From Fagopyrum homotropicum (lineage: Eukaryota > Streptophyta > Magnoliopsida > Caryophyllales > Polygonaceae): 64,000 nucleotides of DNA. This document shows, piece after piece, positions 40,643-51,865 of this stretch. Below the pieces are notes generated by a model. It had not been told where the DNA came from. It did not search any database and saw only the letters and a list, made by a program, of their open reading frames with translations. Numbering within the stretch: position 1 is the stretch's first letter; each line of letters begins with the position of its first letter. The position numbers and the translations under genes are program-made. Location: contig BSWB01000002.1 of the NCBI GenBank assembly GCA_033239125.1, positions 157,156,409 to 157,220,408 on the forward strand. Reading direction: 5' to 3'.

Positions 40643-41091
40643 AGGGGCGTCGCAAGGGTTTGGCAGTCGTCGGAGGTGGCGCAGGGGCGTCGCAAGGTGG
40701 CTTGTGAGTGGCTTTGGTGGGGCGCAGGGGCGTTGCAAGGGTTTGAGAGGGTAAAGGCGACGGAGATGTGGTTGGTGAGGAGATAGAGAGTGGGTGGGTG
40801 GGGTAGATGTAGGGAATGCTTTTACGATTTCAATTTTTTTTTCTGGGTAAAACCGTAGGGGCGGGAGCTTGCGCCGTAGGAGCGGTGACAAGAGAGAGGG
40901 GTCACGCAGGCTCAGCGCCGGGGGCGGCGCCGAGGATGTGTGTCAAGGATGGCCGCCGCAGGGGCATAGGGATGTCACCGCGGGGGCGGTGACTAGCATG
41001 TTGCAGGTGCTGGGCATGGGTGTCACCGCATGGGCGGGGACACTGAGCCGCAGGGGCGGTCTTCTTGACAGAGGCTCCTCTTCTTATTCCT
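40643..41091 (-). other. Element C pol-ORF3 spacer, right part
   Basis: It begins with the second AGGGG. It contains clusters of GCAGGGGCG motifs at 40643-40740 and 40850-41065 and no convincing ORF. Arg/Gly-rich translations of this stretch arise from the repeated motif. Confidence 0.6.
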
Positions 41092-41107
41092 TCGGGTTGC
41101 CTCCCGA
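41092..41107 (-). other. Post-pol hairpin, element C
   Basis: The minus strand reads TCGGG-AGGCAA-CCCGA, 42 nt after the pol stop. The C-G pair replaces the T-A pair of family D. Confidence 0.65.
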
Positions 41108-41148
41108 GAAGCGCCTTTGTTTTACGTCGTTGGCTCGACGTAAGATCT

Positions 41149-44100
41149 CTACTTCTCTGACTTTGCTTCCTCCAGCACCATCTCGTCAATTGGATCGTTC
41201 TTGACTCCTTTAAGGTAAGGTTTTAGCCTTTGTCCGTTTACCTTGAACACCTTGTGCGTTTGGGGATCATAAAGATCCACAGCTCCGTGAGGGTATACTT
41301 CGGCTACTACGAACGACCCTGTCCATCTTGAACGCAGCTTACCTGCAAAGAGTTTCAAACGTGATTGAAAGAGAAGTACCTATTACCTACCTTGAAGTCC
41401 TTCCGGAGAATGTTTCGGTCATGCCATGCTTTAGTCTTTTCTTTGTATGTGGTAGCGTGGTCATATGCATCTAGCCTCAGTTCCTCCAACTCTTGCAATT
41501 GGAGCTTCCGAAATTCTCCCACTTCCTCTATGTTCGTGTTGCACTTCTTTACCGTCCACCAAGCTTTGTGCTCTAGCTCCATCGGTAGGTGACAAGCTTT
41601 CCCAAGCACGAGCCTAAAAGGAGACATCCCGATAGGAATTTTGTAGGCTGTCCGATATGCCCATATGTTGTCATTTAGCCTTGCACTTCAATCCTTCCGT
41701 CCGGGAGAAACTGTCTTTTCAAGGATGGTCTTTATTTCCCGGTTGGATACCTCAACTTTGCCATTTGTTTGTGGATGATAAGCTGTTGATACTCATTTGT
41801 GGACGTGGTACTTCTTAAGGAGAGCTGTGATCGTCTTGTTGCGGAAATGGGTACCCCTATCACTGATTAAGGCTTTTGGAATTCCAAATCTTGCAAAGAT
41901 ATTTTCCTTAAGAAAAGCTGCAACCACTTTTGAATCATCAGTTTTGGTGGCCTTTGCTTCCACCCACTTGGAAACATAGTCAACCGCAAGTAAAATATAT
42001 GTGTGCCCAAATGAAGTAGGAAACGGCCCCATGAAATCAATTCCCCAAACGTAAAATATTTCGCAAAATATAAGAGAGGATTGGGGCATTTCATGTCTCC
42101 TTGAAAGATTTCCTACCCTTTGGAATTTATCACACACTTTGCGAAACGCAAAAAGCGTCTCAAAAAATGTGTGGCCAAAAGAAACCGGCATCCAAAACTT
42201 TTCTTGCAGTTTTGTTTGCCCCAAAGTGCCCCCTACATGCTTCGGAATGACAGAAGGTTAGGACAGATTGTACCTCATTGTCTGAAATGCAACGGCGAAT
42301 TACTTGGTCACTGCAATGCTTCCAAAGGTAAGGATAGTCCCAAACGTAGTGTCGAGCATCAACTTTTACATTCTCTCGTTGTGCCTTGGTGAAGTCTGGA
42401 GGATATTCTTTCCTGACAATGAAGTTCACAATGTCAGCAAACCAAGGTTTAAAAGACTGGCGCATAAGACAAACCTCTGTCGACAATTCCGCAGGGGCGC
42501 CTAGACTGAGCCGTAGGGGCGGCTGGTGTGAGGCGCGGGGGCGGTCACACAATAGAGAGTTGTGTAAAATGTATCATTTGGAAAACTTCCAGCTATCTCT
42601 CTTCCTTTTCCCGGATCCTCCTCTTCTTTCACTAGTCTGCTCAAAAGATCGGCCACCAGGTTCTCAACCCCTTTCTTGTCCCTTATCTCTAGGTTAAACT
42701 CACTTAGAAGGAGCACCCATCGAATCAATCGTGGCTTTGCTTCCTTCTTCGCCATGAGGTACCTAAGAGCTGCATGGTCAATGAAGATAATTACCTTTAC
42801 CCCAAGTAGGTACTGCCTGAATTTCTCAAGGGAAAAAACCACCGCCAATATTTCCTTCTCGGTGGTAGAGTAATTCCTTTACGCTCCATTGAGTGTCATA
42901 AACGCATAATGGATTACATGAGAATCCCGTCCGTCTTTCTGTCCTAAGACGGCTCCAACGGCGTAATCACTGGCATCACACATGATTTTAAAAGGTTTCT
43001 CCCAATCCGGGGAACGGATGATTGGTGCGGTGGTAAAACATTCCTTCAAAGTGTCGGAAGCTTTCTTGCAATTCTTATCTACTATGAAGGTGATGTATTT
43101 CTTGAGCAGTTTACATAGGGGTGCCGAGATCTTTGAAAAATCTTTGATGAAACGTCGGTAGAAACCTGCATGACCAAGAAAAGATCGGATTTTCCGAACA
43201 TTAGTAGGATAAGGTAAATTTTGGATTACATCAACTTTTGCCCTATCTACCTCTATCCCTTTTGAGGATATTACATGTCCTAGCACAATTCCTTGTTCGA
43301 CCATGAAATGACATTTTTCCGAATTAAGAACCAAATTGGTTTCAATACATTTTTCAAGAACAAGTTTCAAATGTCCCAAACATGTGTCAAAACTGTCTCC
43401 ATAGATGGTAAAATCATCCATGAAGACTTCAATGAAATTTTCTATGTACTCGGAGAAAATACTTATCATGCACCGTTGAAAGGTGCCGGGTGCGTTGCAA
43501 AGTCCAAATGGCATCATACAGTACGCAAAAGTGCCAAATGGGCAAGTGAACGTCGTCTTTTCTTGATCTTCTGGTGCGATGGCTATTTGGAAATAGCTCT
43601 AATATCTATCAAGGAAACAGTAGTACTGATGACCTGCAAGACGTTCCAACATTTGATCAATAAAAGGTAATGGGAAATGGTCTTTTCGTGTTACCTTGTT
43701 CAGCTTGCGGTAGTCAATGCAAACTCTCCATCCGGTTTGTGTTTTGCTCGGGACCATCTCTCCATGTTGATTTTCCATCATGGTGACGCCTCCTTTCTTT
43801 GGAACCACTTGGGTTGGACTAACCCAAGTGCTATCCGAAATAGGGAAGATCATATCTGCTTGGAGGAGCTTCAACACTTCCTTCTTAACCACATCCATCA
43901 TTGGCGGATTCAACCTCCGTTGAGGTTGCCTAGAGGGTTTGGCTTCATCCTCAAGTAAGATCCTATGCATGCACGTTGAAGGGCTTATCCCTTTGATGTC
44001 CGCAATGGTCCATCCAAGGGCCGTCTTGTGCTCTCTTAGCACTTTTACCAACTTGTCCTCTTGACCGGTAGTCAACTTGTTTGAGATGATCACCGGAAAG

Positions 44101-44174
44101 GTATTGCGTTTTCCAAGGAAAACGTACTTGAGGTGTGACGGAAGGTCCTTCAACTCTATTTCTGGTGCCTGCAC
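41149..44174 (-). pseudogene. pol: Element C pol: RT, RNase H, integrase
   Basis: Homology is continuous but in several frames. RT begins with KDLPSHLKYVFLGKRNTFPV and includes a stop after FLDRY (near 43600) where relatives have GYSG. Catalytic FMDD is near 43417. RNase H has MCDASDYAVGAVLG, a TAG at 42879, TTEKEILAVV, IFIDHAA and VADLLSRL. The RNase H-integrase linker (42480-42545) is full of GCAGGGGCGG motifs. Integrase has CHSEACRGHFG, a frameshift near 42165 at the zinc finger, GIDFMGPFPTS, SDRGTHF, and GKVEVSNREIK keeping the catalytic Glu. More shifts lie near 41690 and 41355. The protein ends with WTGSFVV and VNGQRLKPY at 41149. It is clearly dead but domain-complete. Confidence 0.87.
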
Positions 44175-46642
44175 TATAGACGGAACAAGCTTCTCCTTGA
44201 GGTTCGTAAAGTGGGCATAATGGCCAAAATGGAGATAGGTAGCCTTTTATGCCCATCTAATTGGGCTAGGACCTCTTTCATGATAGATGTTAATACATAA
44301 TCTGCTTTAAACCCATCAATGTCATGCTCAATTACATTTTTCAATTCATCAACATCACAGTTATCAAAAACATCTTGCACAAAAGGTTCAACAATGTCAA
44401 TAGCACATAGAGAATGATCATCACTAGGAAATCTCATTGCATCATAGATGTCAAATTCCACTACTTCGCCATCAAACTCCGTGGTCAATATGCCACTAAC
44501 ATAATCAATTTTTGTCCTAACAGTTTTCAGAAATGACCTACCTAACAGAATGGGCGCAACATGACAATCATTTTCCATAGCAATTACAAAGAAATCAGCA
44601 GGAAATATTAGGTTGTCTACCATTACTAACACATCTTCAATTATCCATTTCGGGTACACATTAGATCTATCAGCAAGTTGTACTACAATCCTAGTTTCCA
44701 TTAATGGCCCAAGGCCAAGTGATTTGTAAATCGAATATAGTAAAACATTGATAAAAGCACCAAGATCAAGCATTGCTTTGTCAAAGCGGGTCTCCGCTAT
44801 AACACAAGGAATGCTTACCATGCCCGGATCGCTGCATTTCTTTGGCATTTTCCGTTGGAAAACAGCCGACACATGCTCACTTACTTGCACTTTTTGTTTC
44901 CCCTCTTGCTTTTGATTCCTCTTAATGGTGCAAAGTTCCTTCAAGAAACGAGCATACTTAGGAATACTTTTCACCAACTTAAGGAGGGGAATGTTTACCT
45001 CGCATTTGGAGAAAGTCTCAAAGAGGTCTTTGTCCTCAATTATTCTTCTCTCCTTCAGAGCCTCAGGAAAAGGAGCTGGTGGTTTCTCAGAGTACAGTGG
45101 TGGAAAGTTAGGCCGGATGTAAGAATCCTTCTCAAAAGAACCTTCTGTTGTGTTTTCCGCAGGGGCGTCATCTTGTATGCGCAGGGGCGGCTCAGGGGTT
45201 GTCACCGCAGGGGCAGGGACATCCAGCCGCAGGGGCGACGTCTGATCTGTGTTGGGTGCAGTTGCAGCCGCAGGGGCGGCTGTGGGTGCGGTAAAACCGA
45301 CAGAAGGTTTGCTTTCTGATTCTTTTGCTGATTTTTGTTGGATTTTCTTCCCACTCCTTAATGTTAGGGCACTAACATTCTCCTTAGAGCTTATAAATGT
45401 CTGGGAAGGCAATCCACCGGAAAGTCTAGATTCGGTCCTTGAAATGGCTTCCGCCATTTGCCCAACCTGTTTTTCAAGGTTCTTGATATTGGATTTTGTT
45501 GTTTGGACATGAGTAGCAAAGTGTTTAGTAAAAACCTGCAACATATCTTCAATTGTTTGATACTTACCTTGACGGGGCTGCTGTTGTTGGTTTTGTTGAT
45601 CCCTCCGACGAAAGTTTTGTTGGTCACGCCAGTTTGGCATGAAATTCTGTGCATAGGGATCGTTCCTAGGACTTTGCTGCTGTGGTTGTCCATAACCCAT
45701 TGCGTTCACCTCAACATCGTCATCTTGGAATTGTGGACACATGTCTGTTGGATGATATGGGTCAGCACAAACTCCACAAGCTTTGAGCTGTTGTGGGGTT
45801 CCCATAAGTGTTAGCCTCTTCACCATTTCCTTCAGCTCCGCGAGCTCAGTGGAGATCTCACTCTTCCCGGTATTCACAACATGAACTCCTTTCTTAGCCG
45901 GGGTCCTTCCAAAGTTCCGAGTTCCTTCTGCTAGTTCCTGTATCTTTTTCAAAGCAAGGTCAGGAGTAGAGATAAGAATATTACATCCGCAAGCCGCATC
46001 GACGATCCTCCTTTCATTATCGAGCAAGCCATTGTACAAGTACAAGACTAGATCTTGAGTTGAATATCCGTGGAAAGGACAGCTGGATCGGAGGCGTGCA
46101 AAACTTTCGAAGTACTCATAAAGAGTTTCGTTCGCCTCTTACTCGATGTTGCTTATAGCTTTCTTCAAGCTGTTTGCCTTCTTGGCTGGGAAGTATTTCT
46201 TCAAAAACGTCTTGTGAAGGTTCTCCCAAGTGTCGATGCTCCCGGATGGAAGGTGGTAATACCAATCATCCGCGGAATCTTTGAGTGTGAAGCCGAATGC
46301 CCTCATCTTGATTTGTTCTTCGGTAATTTTGGCCGGCTTCATGCTCATACACACGGTATGGAACTTCTCAAGGTGTTTGATAGGGTCTTTGCCACTTAGC
46401 CCATGGAAAGATGAGAGCAAGTGAATGAGACCCGACTTGAGCTCGAAATTGACTCCTTCCCCTAATGCCGGTATAGTGACCGCAAGGGGTTTTTGAGACA
46501 AGGTGGGTTGCGTAAGTTGACGAAGTGTACGGTCAACCATCTCTTGTTGAAGTTGTTGTTGTCTTCGTTGCCGGATGTGCGTCCTCTCAATTTCTGGATC
46601 AAAGGTAGCAAGATCAGGGTTAGTAGCACGGGTTTGAACCAT
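44174..46642 (-). pseudogene. gag-pro: Element C gag and protease
   Basis: The ATG at 46642 starts MVQTRATNPDLATFDPEIER. The gag core includes SSFHGLSGKDPIKHLEKFHT and DDWYYHLPSGSIDTWENLHK, and a TAA at 46139 interrupts it in frame. Then come ETLYEYFESFARLRSSCPFHG and the zinc knuckle CGVCADPYHPTDMC (near 45755), which B and D lack. The linker at 45150-45290 translates the GCAGGGGCGG motif as APAENTTEG- and APAA-like runs. The protease region has KAMLDLGAFINVLLYSIY, with DLGAF at the active site, and ILLGRSFLKTVRTKID. The frame is lost near 44190 before RT. By similarity this is an Athila-type gag, distinct from the B/D type. Confidence 0.87.
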
Positions 46643-46690
46643 AAAAATGGTTCAAAACAATAATCAATAATAACAATAAAACACTAAACT

Positions 46691-46707
46691 CCCCGACAAA
46701 GGCGCCA
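46691..46707 (-). other. Primer-binding site of element C
   Basis: The minus strand reads TGGCGCCTTTGTCGGGG, two mismatches from the tRNA-Asp site used by B and D2, 5 nt inside the LTR. Confidence 0.7.
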
Positions 46708-46712
46708 AAATT

Positions 46713-48238
46713 TGACTAGAGGTATTTCTATGGTCGTCTATACCGTATCAAATATATAATCCCGACTTAGCACTAAAACAAGTATAGTGGTTAAGTAAGG
46801 GTCGAACCCAAGAGAGTTAAGGTGTTTTATTAGATGCAATTATTGATTATAGAGGTAAGTAACAAAGGGGGGGGGGGTTTGAGTGAATTGATTTTATGAA
46901 AACGAATAACGCTACAAGTAAGACAAAGATGGGTGAATCTACACTAGGTTGATTCTAGGCATGCGATTGCTACTTTGGCGAGTTCCTTTTACAAGTTTTC
47001 AAGTAATCTCCCGTCTCAATCATATATATGTGTTGACCCAACCGGCATCAACACAACTTAACAGGTTAGTGTTCCGTAAACCTACAAGAACAAATAACAA
47101 GTTAGCTTTCAAACAAAGACTAAGGGATATAAAGAAAAGATTAAAATTGTTAAACTTATCTTTATATTTGTGTTCCTTTTCTTCAAGTAATTACAACCCG
47201 TTATTACTTAAAGTTTACTACTAGATTAAAGACCCGAATCCGGAACCTAATAATCCTAGTTCTTTGCATGCACTTTAGAACCTAAGGTGATCAATCTCAA
47301 GTAATAGTAAAACATGCAATTAGACAATGAAGATCAAGGAAACACAAAGAGTTACTTAATGAAAACTTATATTAAAAAGAACTTACAAACAAGGTAACAA
47401 CGCAGCTTCAAACAAACTCAATGTAACAAGGAAGTTAGCAACTCATTACAAAGGTAGCAAGATAATCTAAAGGGAAAAAGTGGATAATATGTTGGATAAC
47501 AAGTTGGATGATTCTAGCAATCAACCAAGGACTATTTATACTACAAAAGACACTAAATAGGAGTAAATGGCTGGCCCAAAACAGCCACCTTTAATGCCAT
47601 AAAGGTGGTGTAAACAACCGGAGTAAAACTTCAGACGTTAAACCGCAGGGGCGGCCTTCAGCTCCGCAGGGGCGGTGAAGGCAAAAACGTTTGATCTTCT
47701 TCATGGCCGCAGGGGCGGCTAGGCAATCCCGCAGGGGCGGATCTTTAATGCTCTTCAAACGTCTGACCCTTCAACTTTCTGCCGTTTCTGATGCCAAGCC
47801 GCCGGGGCGTCCCTATGTCAACGCAGGGGCGGTGACACAACCTCTTCATCTTCCAGCTCCCAAGTTGAGGCGCCGGCAGAGACGCAGGGGAAGGCGTAGG
47901 GGCGCTGGTCTTCGCTTCTTCAGGGCAAGTTACCGCAGGGGTGCCAGTGGTTGACGTAGGGGCGGTGACAGCCTTCGTGGCTGGCGCTAGCAAAGGCGCA
48001 GGGGGTGCTCCGGAGTAAGGTGTCAACCGCAGGGGCGGTGACAAGGCTCCGTTGGGGCGGTGAGGTAACATAAGTTTTGCTTTGTGAACGATCTTCACTC
48101 CTAAGTGCTTATAACTCCTTCCTTAGCTTCTTTTACTCTTCTTCTTCTAGACCAAGGAGTTAGTAGCATAAACCAACACAAATGCAATAAAAAGACTCTA
48201 AAAACTATTCTAATTAATAGTGATTCCATCACCTATCA
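46713..48238 (-). repeat. 5' LTR of element C
   Basis: This 1526-bp LTR differs from the left LTR at many more sites than the two D2 LTRs differ from each other, in keeping with C being older than D2. Confidence 0.9.
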
Positions 48239-48268
48239 TCCAGCTAGTGACCTTAAATCAAGCGCTTC

Positions 48269-48284
48269 TTGGGAGGCAACCCAA
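48269..48284 (+). other. Post-pol hairpin, element D1
   Basis: TTGGG-AGGCAA-CCCAA, identical to D2, lies 25 nt right of the C insertion TSD. Confidence 0.65.
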
Positions 48285-48469
48285 GGTATTTCTTTCTTTT
48301 CCCTTTTTCTAGTCTAGCTTTAGATACTTTGCTTTTGCTTTGCTTTGTTTTGTTTTGGCGTCCTAAACAGAAACCAAGTACTCTCTAAGGAAGGATTAAA
48401 ATCTAGGAGTAACACTAGGAGGGCAGAAGTTCGAGAAATTGAGAAGATGGAGTTTGACTGAGACACATC

Positions 48470-48619
48470 TCGGTTGCTTTCACAACACCTCGACCGAGGT
48501 GATTCTTGAGCAACCGAGGCGACTAGGGCTTACAACAATTCACCTCGGTCCGTATCACCTCGGTCCAGTCGGGACTACCTCGACCGAGGTGACAGCAGAA
48601 TCAACGAGGGGTATAAAAG
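48470..48619 (+). promoter_or_regulatory. Candidate internal promoter of ORF3, element D1
   Basis: CCTCGACCGAGG-type sites at 48470-48595 precede TATAAAAG (48612-48619), which lies 444 nt before the ORF3 ATG at 49056. Confidence 0.48.
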
Positions 48620-49055
48620 GGGAACCGTTTCTCTCTCTTTCCTTCCTCACCCTTCTCGACCGCGGCGCTGTTTACACCACGCTTCTCCGATTTTCACTCA
48701 TTTTCGACGATTTTTGCTTCGATTCAGCAAGGAAAGGCTAGAGGAACCGATTGCAAGCAAGAATTTGCAACAAAAACGCTTCCAATCGACTGAATCTGGG
48801 GTAATTAAATCGAAAATCCTAACTTCTCTATTTTCACCAAATTCAGAAGTTAGTGGCTTTGGTTGCCATAGATCTGTGTTGAAAAAGGATTAAGTACCCC
48901 ATAGGAACAATCTGTAGTGATATTGGGGGAAAAGAACTGGAATTCAGAGAGTTGAAATCGAACAGCGATCTACTTCGGTCCAGCCGACCTGCGCCTCGGC
49001 CGAGGTGTTCTTGAGATTTTTCAGAGCAACCAAGGTGATCTATTAGAGAGAGAAA

Positions 49056-49423
49056 ATGAGTTCCAGATCTTATCGCTAGATTGTTCTTAGGGATAGATCC
49101 TCACCTTCTTCATCTTCCCGGCCTTCTATTCCGGTGATCCACGAGTGGCACTAGGCTGACTATGACCGCATCTGCACGAGGAGGAGGATGAGGATGATGA
49201 TGGCGGTGCTGCCATGGAGACAGGGACATCTAGGCACAGAGTCCGTAGACAGATTGACTCTTACGCCGCCCTGTCCTTGGATATATTGGAGATGAGGGAG
49301 AGCCAGCACTACCAGCGCCATATGATGGAGATAAAGTTCCAGCATACTATGGGCTACCCTTTTGATCCATCCCAGCATCCTTACATCCCGTATCCACCAC
49401 CACCACCAGTAGATCAGGATTAG
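49056..49423 (+). pseudogene. Element D1 third ORF, internally deleted
   Basis: It opens MSSRSYR then a TAG, continues RDRSSPSSSSRPSIPVIHEW, and jumps near 49172 from DYDRI to the acidic region, losing some 800 bp relative to D2. The end is well conserved: IDSYAALSLDILEMRESQHY and GYPFDPSQHPYIPYPPPPP before the stop at 49423. Confidence 0.75.
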
Positions 49424-49506
49424 AGCTTGCAGGATTTCTTTTCTTTATTATTTATGCAGCTCAGCTTATGTCCGGTGAGTACTCTATTTTCAGACTTATT
49501 TTGACC

Positions 49507-49535
49507 CATTGGGACAATGTGTCCCAAGTATGGGG
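49507..49535 (+). other. Internal PPT-like hairpin module, element D1
   Basis: CATTG-GGA-CAATG (49507-49519) is followed after 6 nt by AAGTATGGGG (49526-49535). It lies 84 nt after the ORF3 stop. Confidence 0.6.
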
Positions 49536-49931
49536 TATTGATGTATCTTATTTGACATTCGATGTATGACTTTCTATTTATGAGTTTCTTATGCACTATA
49601 TGCTTATGTGAGACTACATGCATGCATACAGGTTATTTGATTGAGAAAAGCGTCAAAAACTGGTTTGAAAATTTTTTTTACGACCTCGACCGGGAAGATT
49701 CTGGTCAAACGAGGTACTTCACCTCGGTTGACTTAGAACATCTCGACCGAGGCGGTTTAACTGAAAGATTTTTCGAAACGATTTTTGTGCTTCTTTTCTG
49801 GATATGACCTTAGTGATGATTTAGATTGCACATTGGTTTTGAAATCTTTATATGTTTGAAAGGTTTTATGATATGTTTAAGTTGCAAAATGCTTTGTTTG
49901 AAATTTTGGCATGTTTAATACTTTGTTTTTA

Positions 49932-50543
49932 AGGCTATTTGGCTTAAGTCTAATATTCCGAAATGCTGCTACATTTCCTGGATTGCCTCGCTCCATAGAC
50001 TGCCCACCCTTGCCAGGATCAAGAACTGGAATCCCACTGTCAATGATACCTGTAAACTATGTAATTGCGCTATTGAGAGTGGTGAGCACCTTTGGAACCA
50101 ATGCAGCTATGGATCCCTTGTACTTGATATCGTTTCGAGGTGGACTCATACCCCCTATCCGGCGCCCTATCTGGGCTGTATTTGGACATGGCTCTGCTCC
50201 CGTACTGACCCCAAACCTAAGCTTATGGATAGTGTTCGTATTGCTTCCTTACTTTCATTCATCTACCATGTGTGGAAGGCACGAAATGACCTGCTCTTCA
50301 ACAATTGTTTTACCAGAGCTGTGGATTGTGCTAACATGATCATCAAGACCACTAAGACCCACTTCCAAATCAACTGGAAAGATCGATCCTCGTCCTCCAT
50401 CCTCTCGGCCAGCATGCTCCATCTGAATTTTGCTTGATCTGCTTCTCTACTGTCAATGTCTATGTTAATCCTATGTTTATGATCTTGCTTCTGTAATCTC
50501 AGTACATCCTTTTCTCAATACAAATTAATTTTTCAAAAAAAAA
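49932..50543 (+). mobile_element. 5'-truncated LINE insertion
   Basis: A target duplication AATACTTTGTTTTTA flanks it (49917-49931 and 50544-50558). The 3' end is poly(A). Translation gives IWLKSNIPKCCYISWIASLH, CKLCNCAIESGEHLWNQCSY (zinc-binding zf-RVT) and ARNDLLFNN, the C-terminus of LINE ORF2, ending near 50437, then a short 3' UTR. It belongs to the same broad group as the LINE at 1-472 and 14404-15058. The insert is about 610 bp, so only the extreme 3' end was copied. Confidence 0.9.
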
Positions 50544-50837
50544 AATACTTTGTTTTTATCAAAATTATATTGAATTTGAAGGTTGACACCACATGATGAG
50601 TTCTATCACATTCTTCCTAGGAAGACCAAGGCAATTCACTCTCTTCTCTTCTTCTTCTTGATCATGCTTAGCCCCTCATATATATAATTGATTTCCTTTA
50701 CCTATCCGGGAAGTTGGAAGCAAGCAAAAAGCAAGTGAAAGTGAAGTTGAGATGTGGGCTGAAAGTTTTAGAAAGAAACAAATAGGTTTGGGGAAGTCAA
50801 CCATGATGATGAGTAAGGAATTAATTAAAGAAGACTG

Positions 50838-51865
50838 CATGTTTGGATGTACATTATGTGATTTTATTGTCGTTTCATCTACCTTTACGGAAATCGAGGT
50901 CTGCACCAAGTTTCGTTGTAATCGTAAGTAAAATAGCACATTTTGGATCGAAATGGAGCTAAAGGAGCTAAGGAGTCATTGGAGCTACATTCAGGAGCTT
51001 AAAAGAGAACTCAGGGAGCAAGGAATTAATGAAGAAAATTTACTTTGGACCAGATTTAAGAGATTTCACATTCACCTGAGATTCACCTCGGTCAGCTACA
51101 ATACCACTTCGACCGAGGTGATCTTGAGGAGCGCCCCGACCGAGGCGAACGCCCTGGCGCGGCAAGATATATTTTATTTGGATGAGATCTTTTATTTTTG
51201 GAAAGAGAGATCTTATATTTTTGGGCTGGATTTCTGGAAGGAAGATCATATATTTGGGAGATCTATTTTAGAGATAAGATATATTTTATTAGGATATTAT
51301 CTTTTTAAGATATTATTATCTTTGGAAGATAATTCTCCTATATAAAGGGTTGGATTTTCCACAAATTCAGGAACCCGCTATCCCCGCTACACCACATTCT
51401 ACACAGCAGTTAAGAAGGATTTTTGGAAGTTTGAAGATTGAAGGAAGGAAGTTCATAGCTTTGTGAGAGTTTTTGAGGGAATTTGTAAGACTTTCTTAGA
51501 TTCCCTTAGTTTCATTGTCTTGTTGGATTTGTGATCCAAGGAACGCTGATTTGTTTAATATTTGATTCAGTTATTGAAGCTTTGTTCTTAAGGTTTTTGT
51601 GTTCAAATATTCATTCCCTTCTCATATATTTGATTATTGCTTTCATGATGATGAGTGACTAATTTCCTTGTGCGATTCTAGGGTGATTGGCTGAAAGTTT
51701 TGGGAAAGACGATGATAGAATGATCTTAATCCCAGTAGGACCCTGAAAGCTCGAGTCTTAAATCTTAACCCTAGAACATCTTGTTCAGTCGATGAACATC
51801 TCGGCCGGGGTGGAACTTGACTAACCGAGGTGACCTTTTCTGATCCGAAAATGAGAGTTAAGGGA
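50838..51865 (+). repeat. 3' LTR of element D1, truncated at both ends
   Basis: It corresponds to about 18838-19866 of the 5' LTR. The first ~60 bp, with the PPT, and the last ~670 bp are missing. It meets the inverted D4 LTR at 51865/51866. Confidence 0.85.

Larger units (their letters stand above)
24729..48238 (-). mobile_element. Element C: Athila-like retrotransposon, interrupted by D2
   Basis: LTRs at 24729-26271 and 46713-48238 are flanked by a perfect TSD TCCAG. Without D2 the element is about 11.5 kb. On the minus strand it carries a PBS, gag with a CCHC knuckle, protease, RT, RNase H, integrase, a third ORF and a PPT module. Pol has about eight frameshifts or stops. The CGCAGGGGCGG motif marks its LTRs and linkers. 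It inserted between the end of D1 integrase and the D1 post-pol hairpin. Confidence 0.93.
18777..51865 (+). mobile_element. Element D1: Athila/Tat-like retrotransposon lacking RT-RNase H, host of element C
   Basis: The 5' LTR (18777-20531) and truncated 3' LTR (50838-51865) are the same subfamily and share variants not found in D2. The internal region runs plus: PBS, gag, protease, integrase up to 24728. It then resumes after C (TSD TCCAG at 24724-24728 and 48239-48243) with the post-pol hairpin, internal promoter, an internally deleted third ORF and an internal PPT-like module. RT and RNase H are missing in frame. Gag and pol carry several stops and shifts. The 3' LTR has lost about 60 bp at its start and about 670 bp at its end, so no outer TSD can be read. 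Confidence 0.85.
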
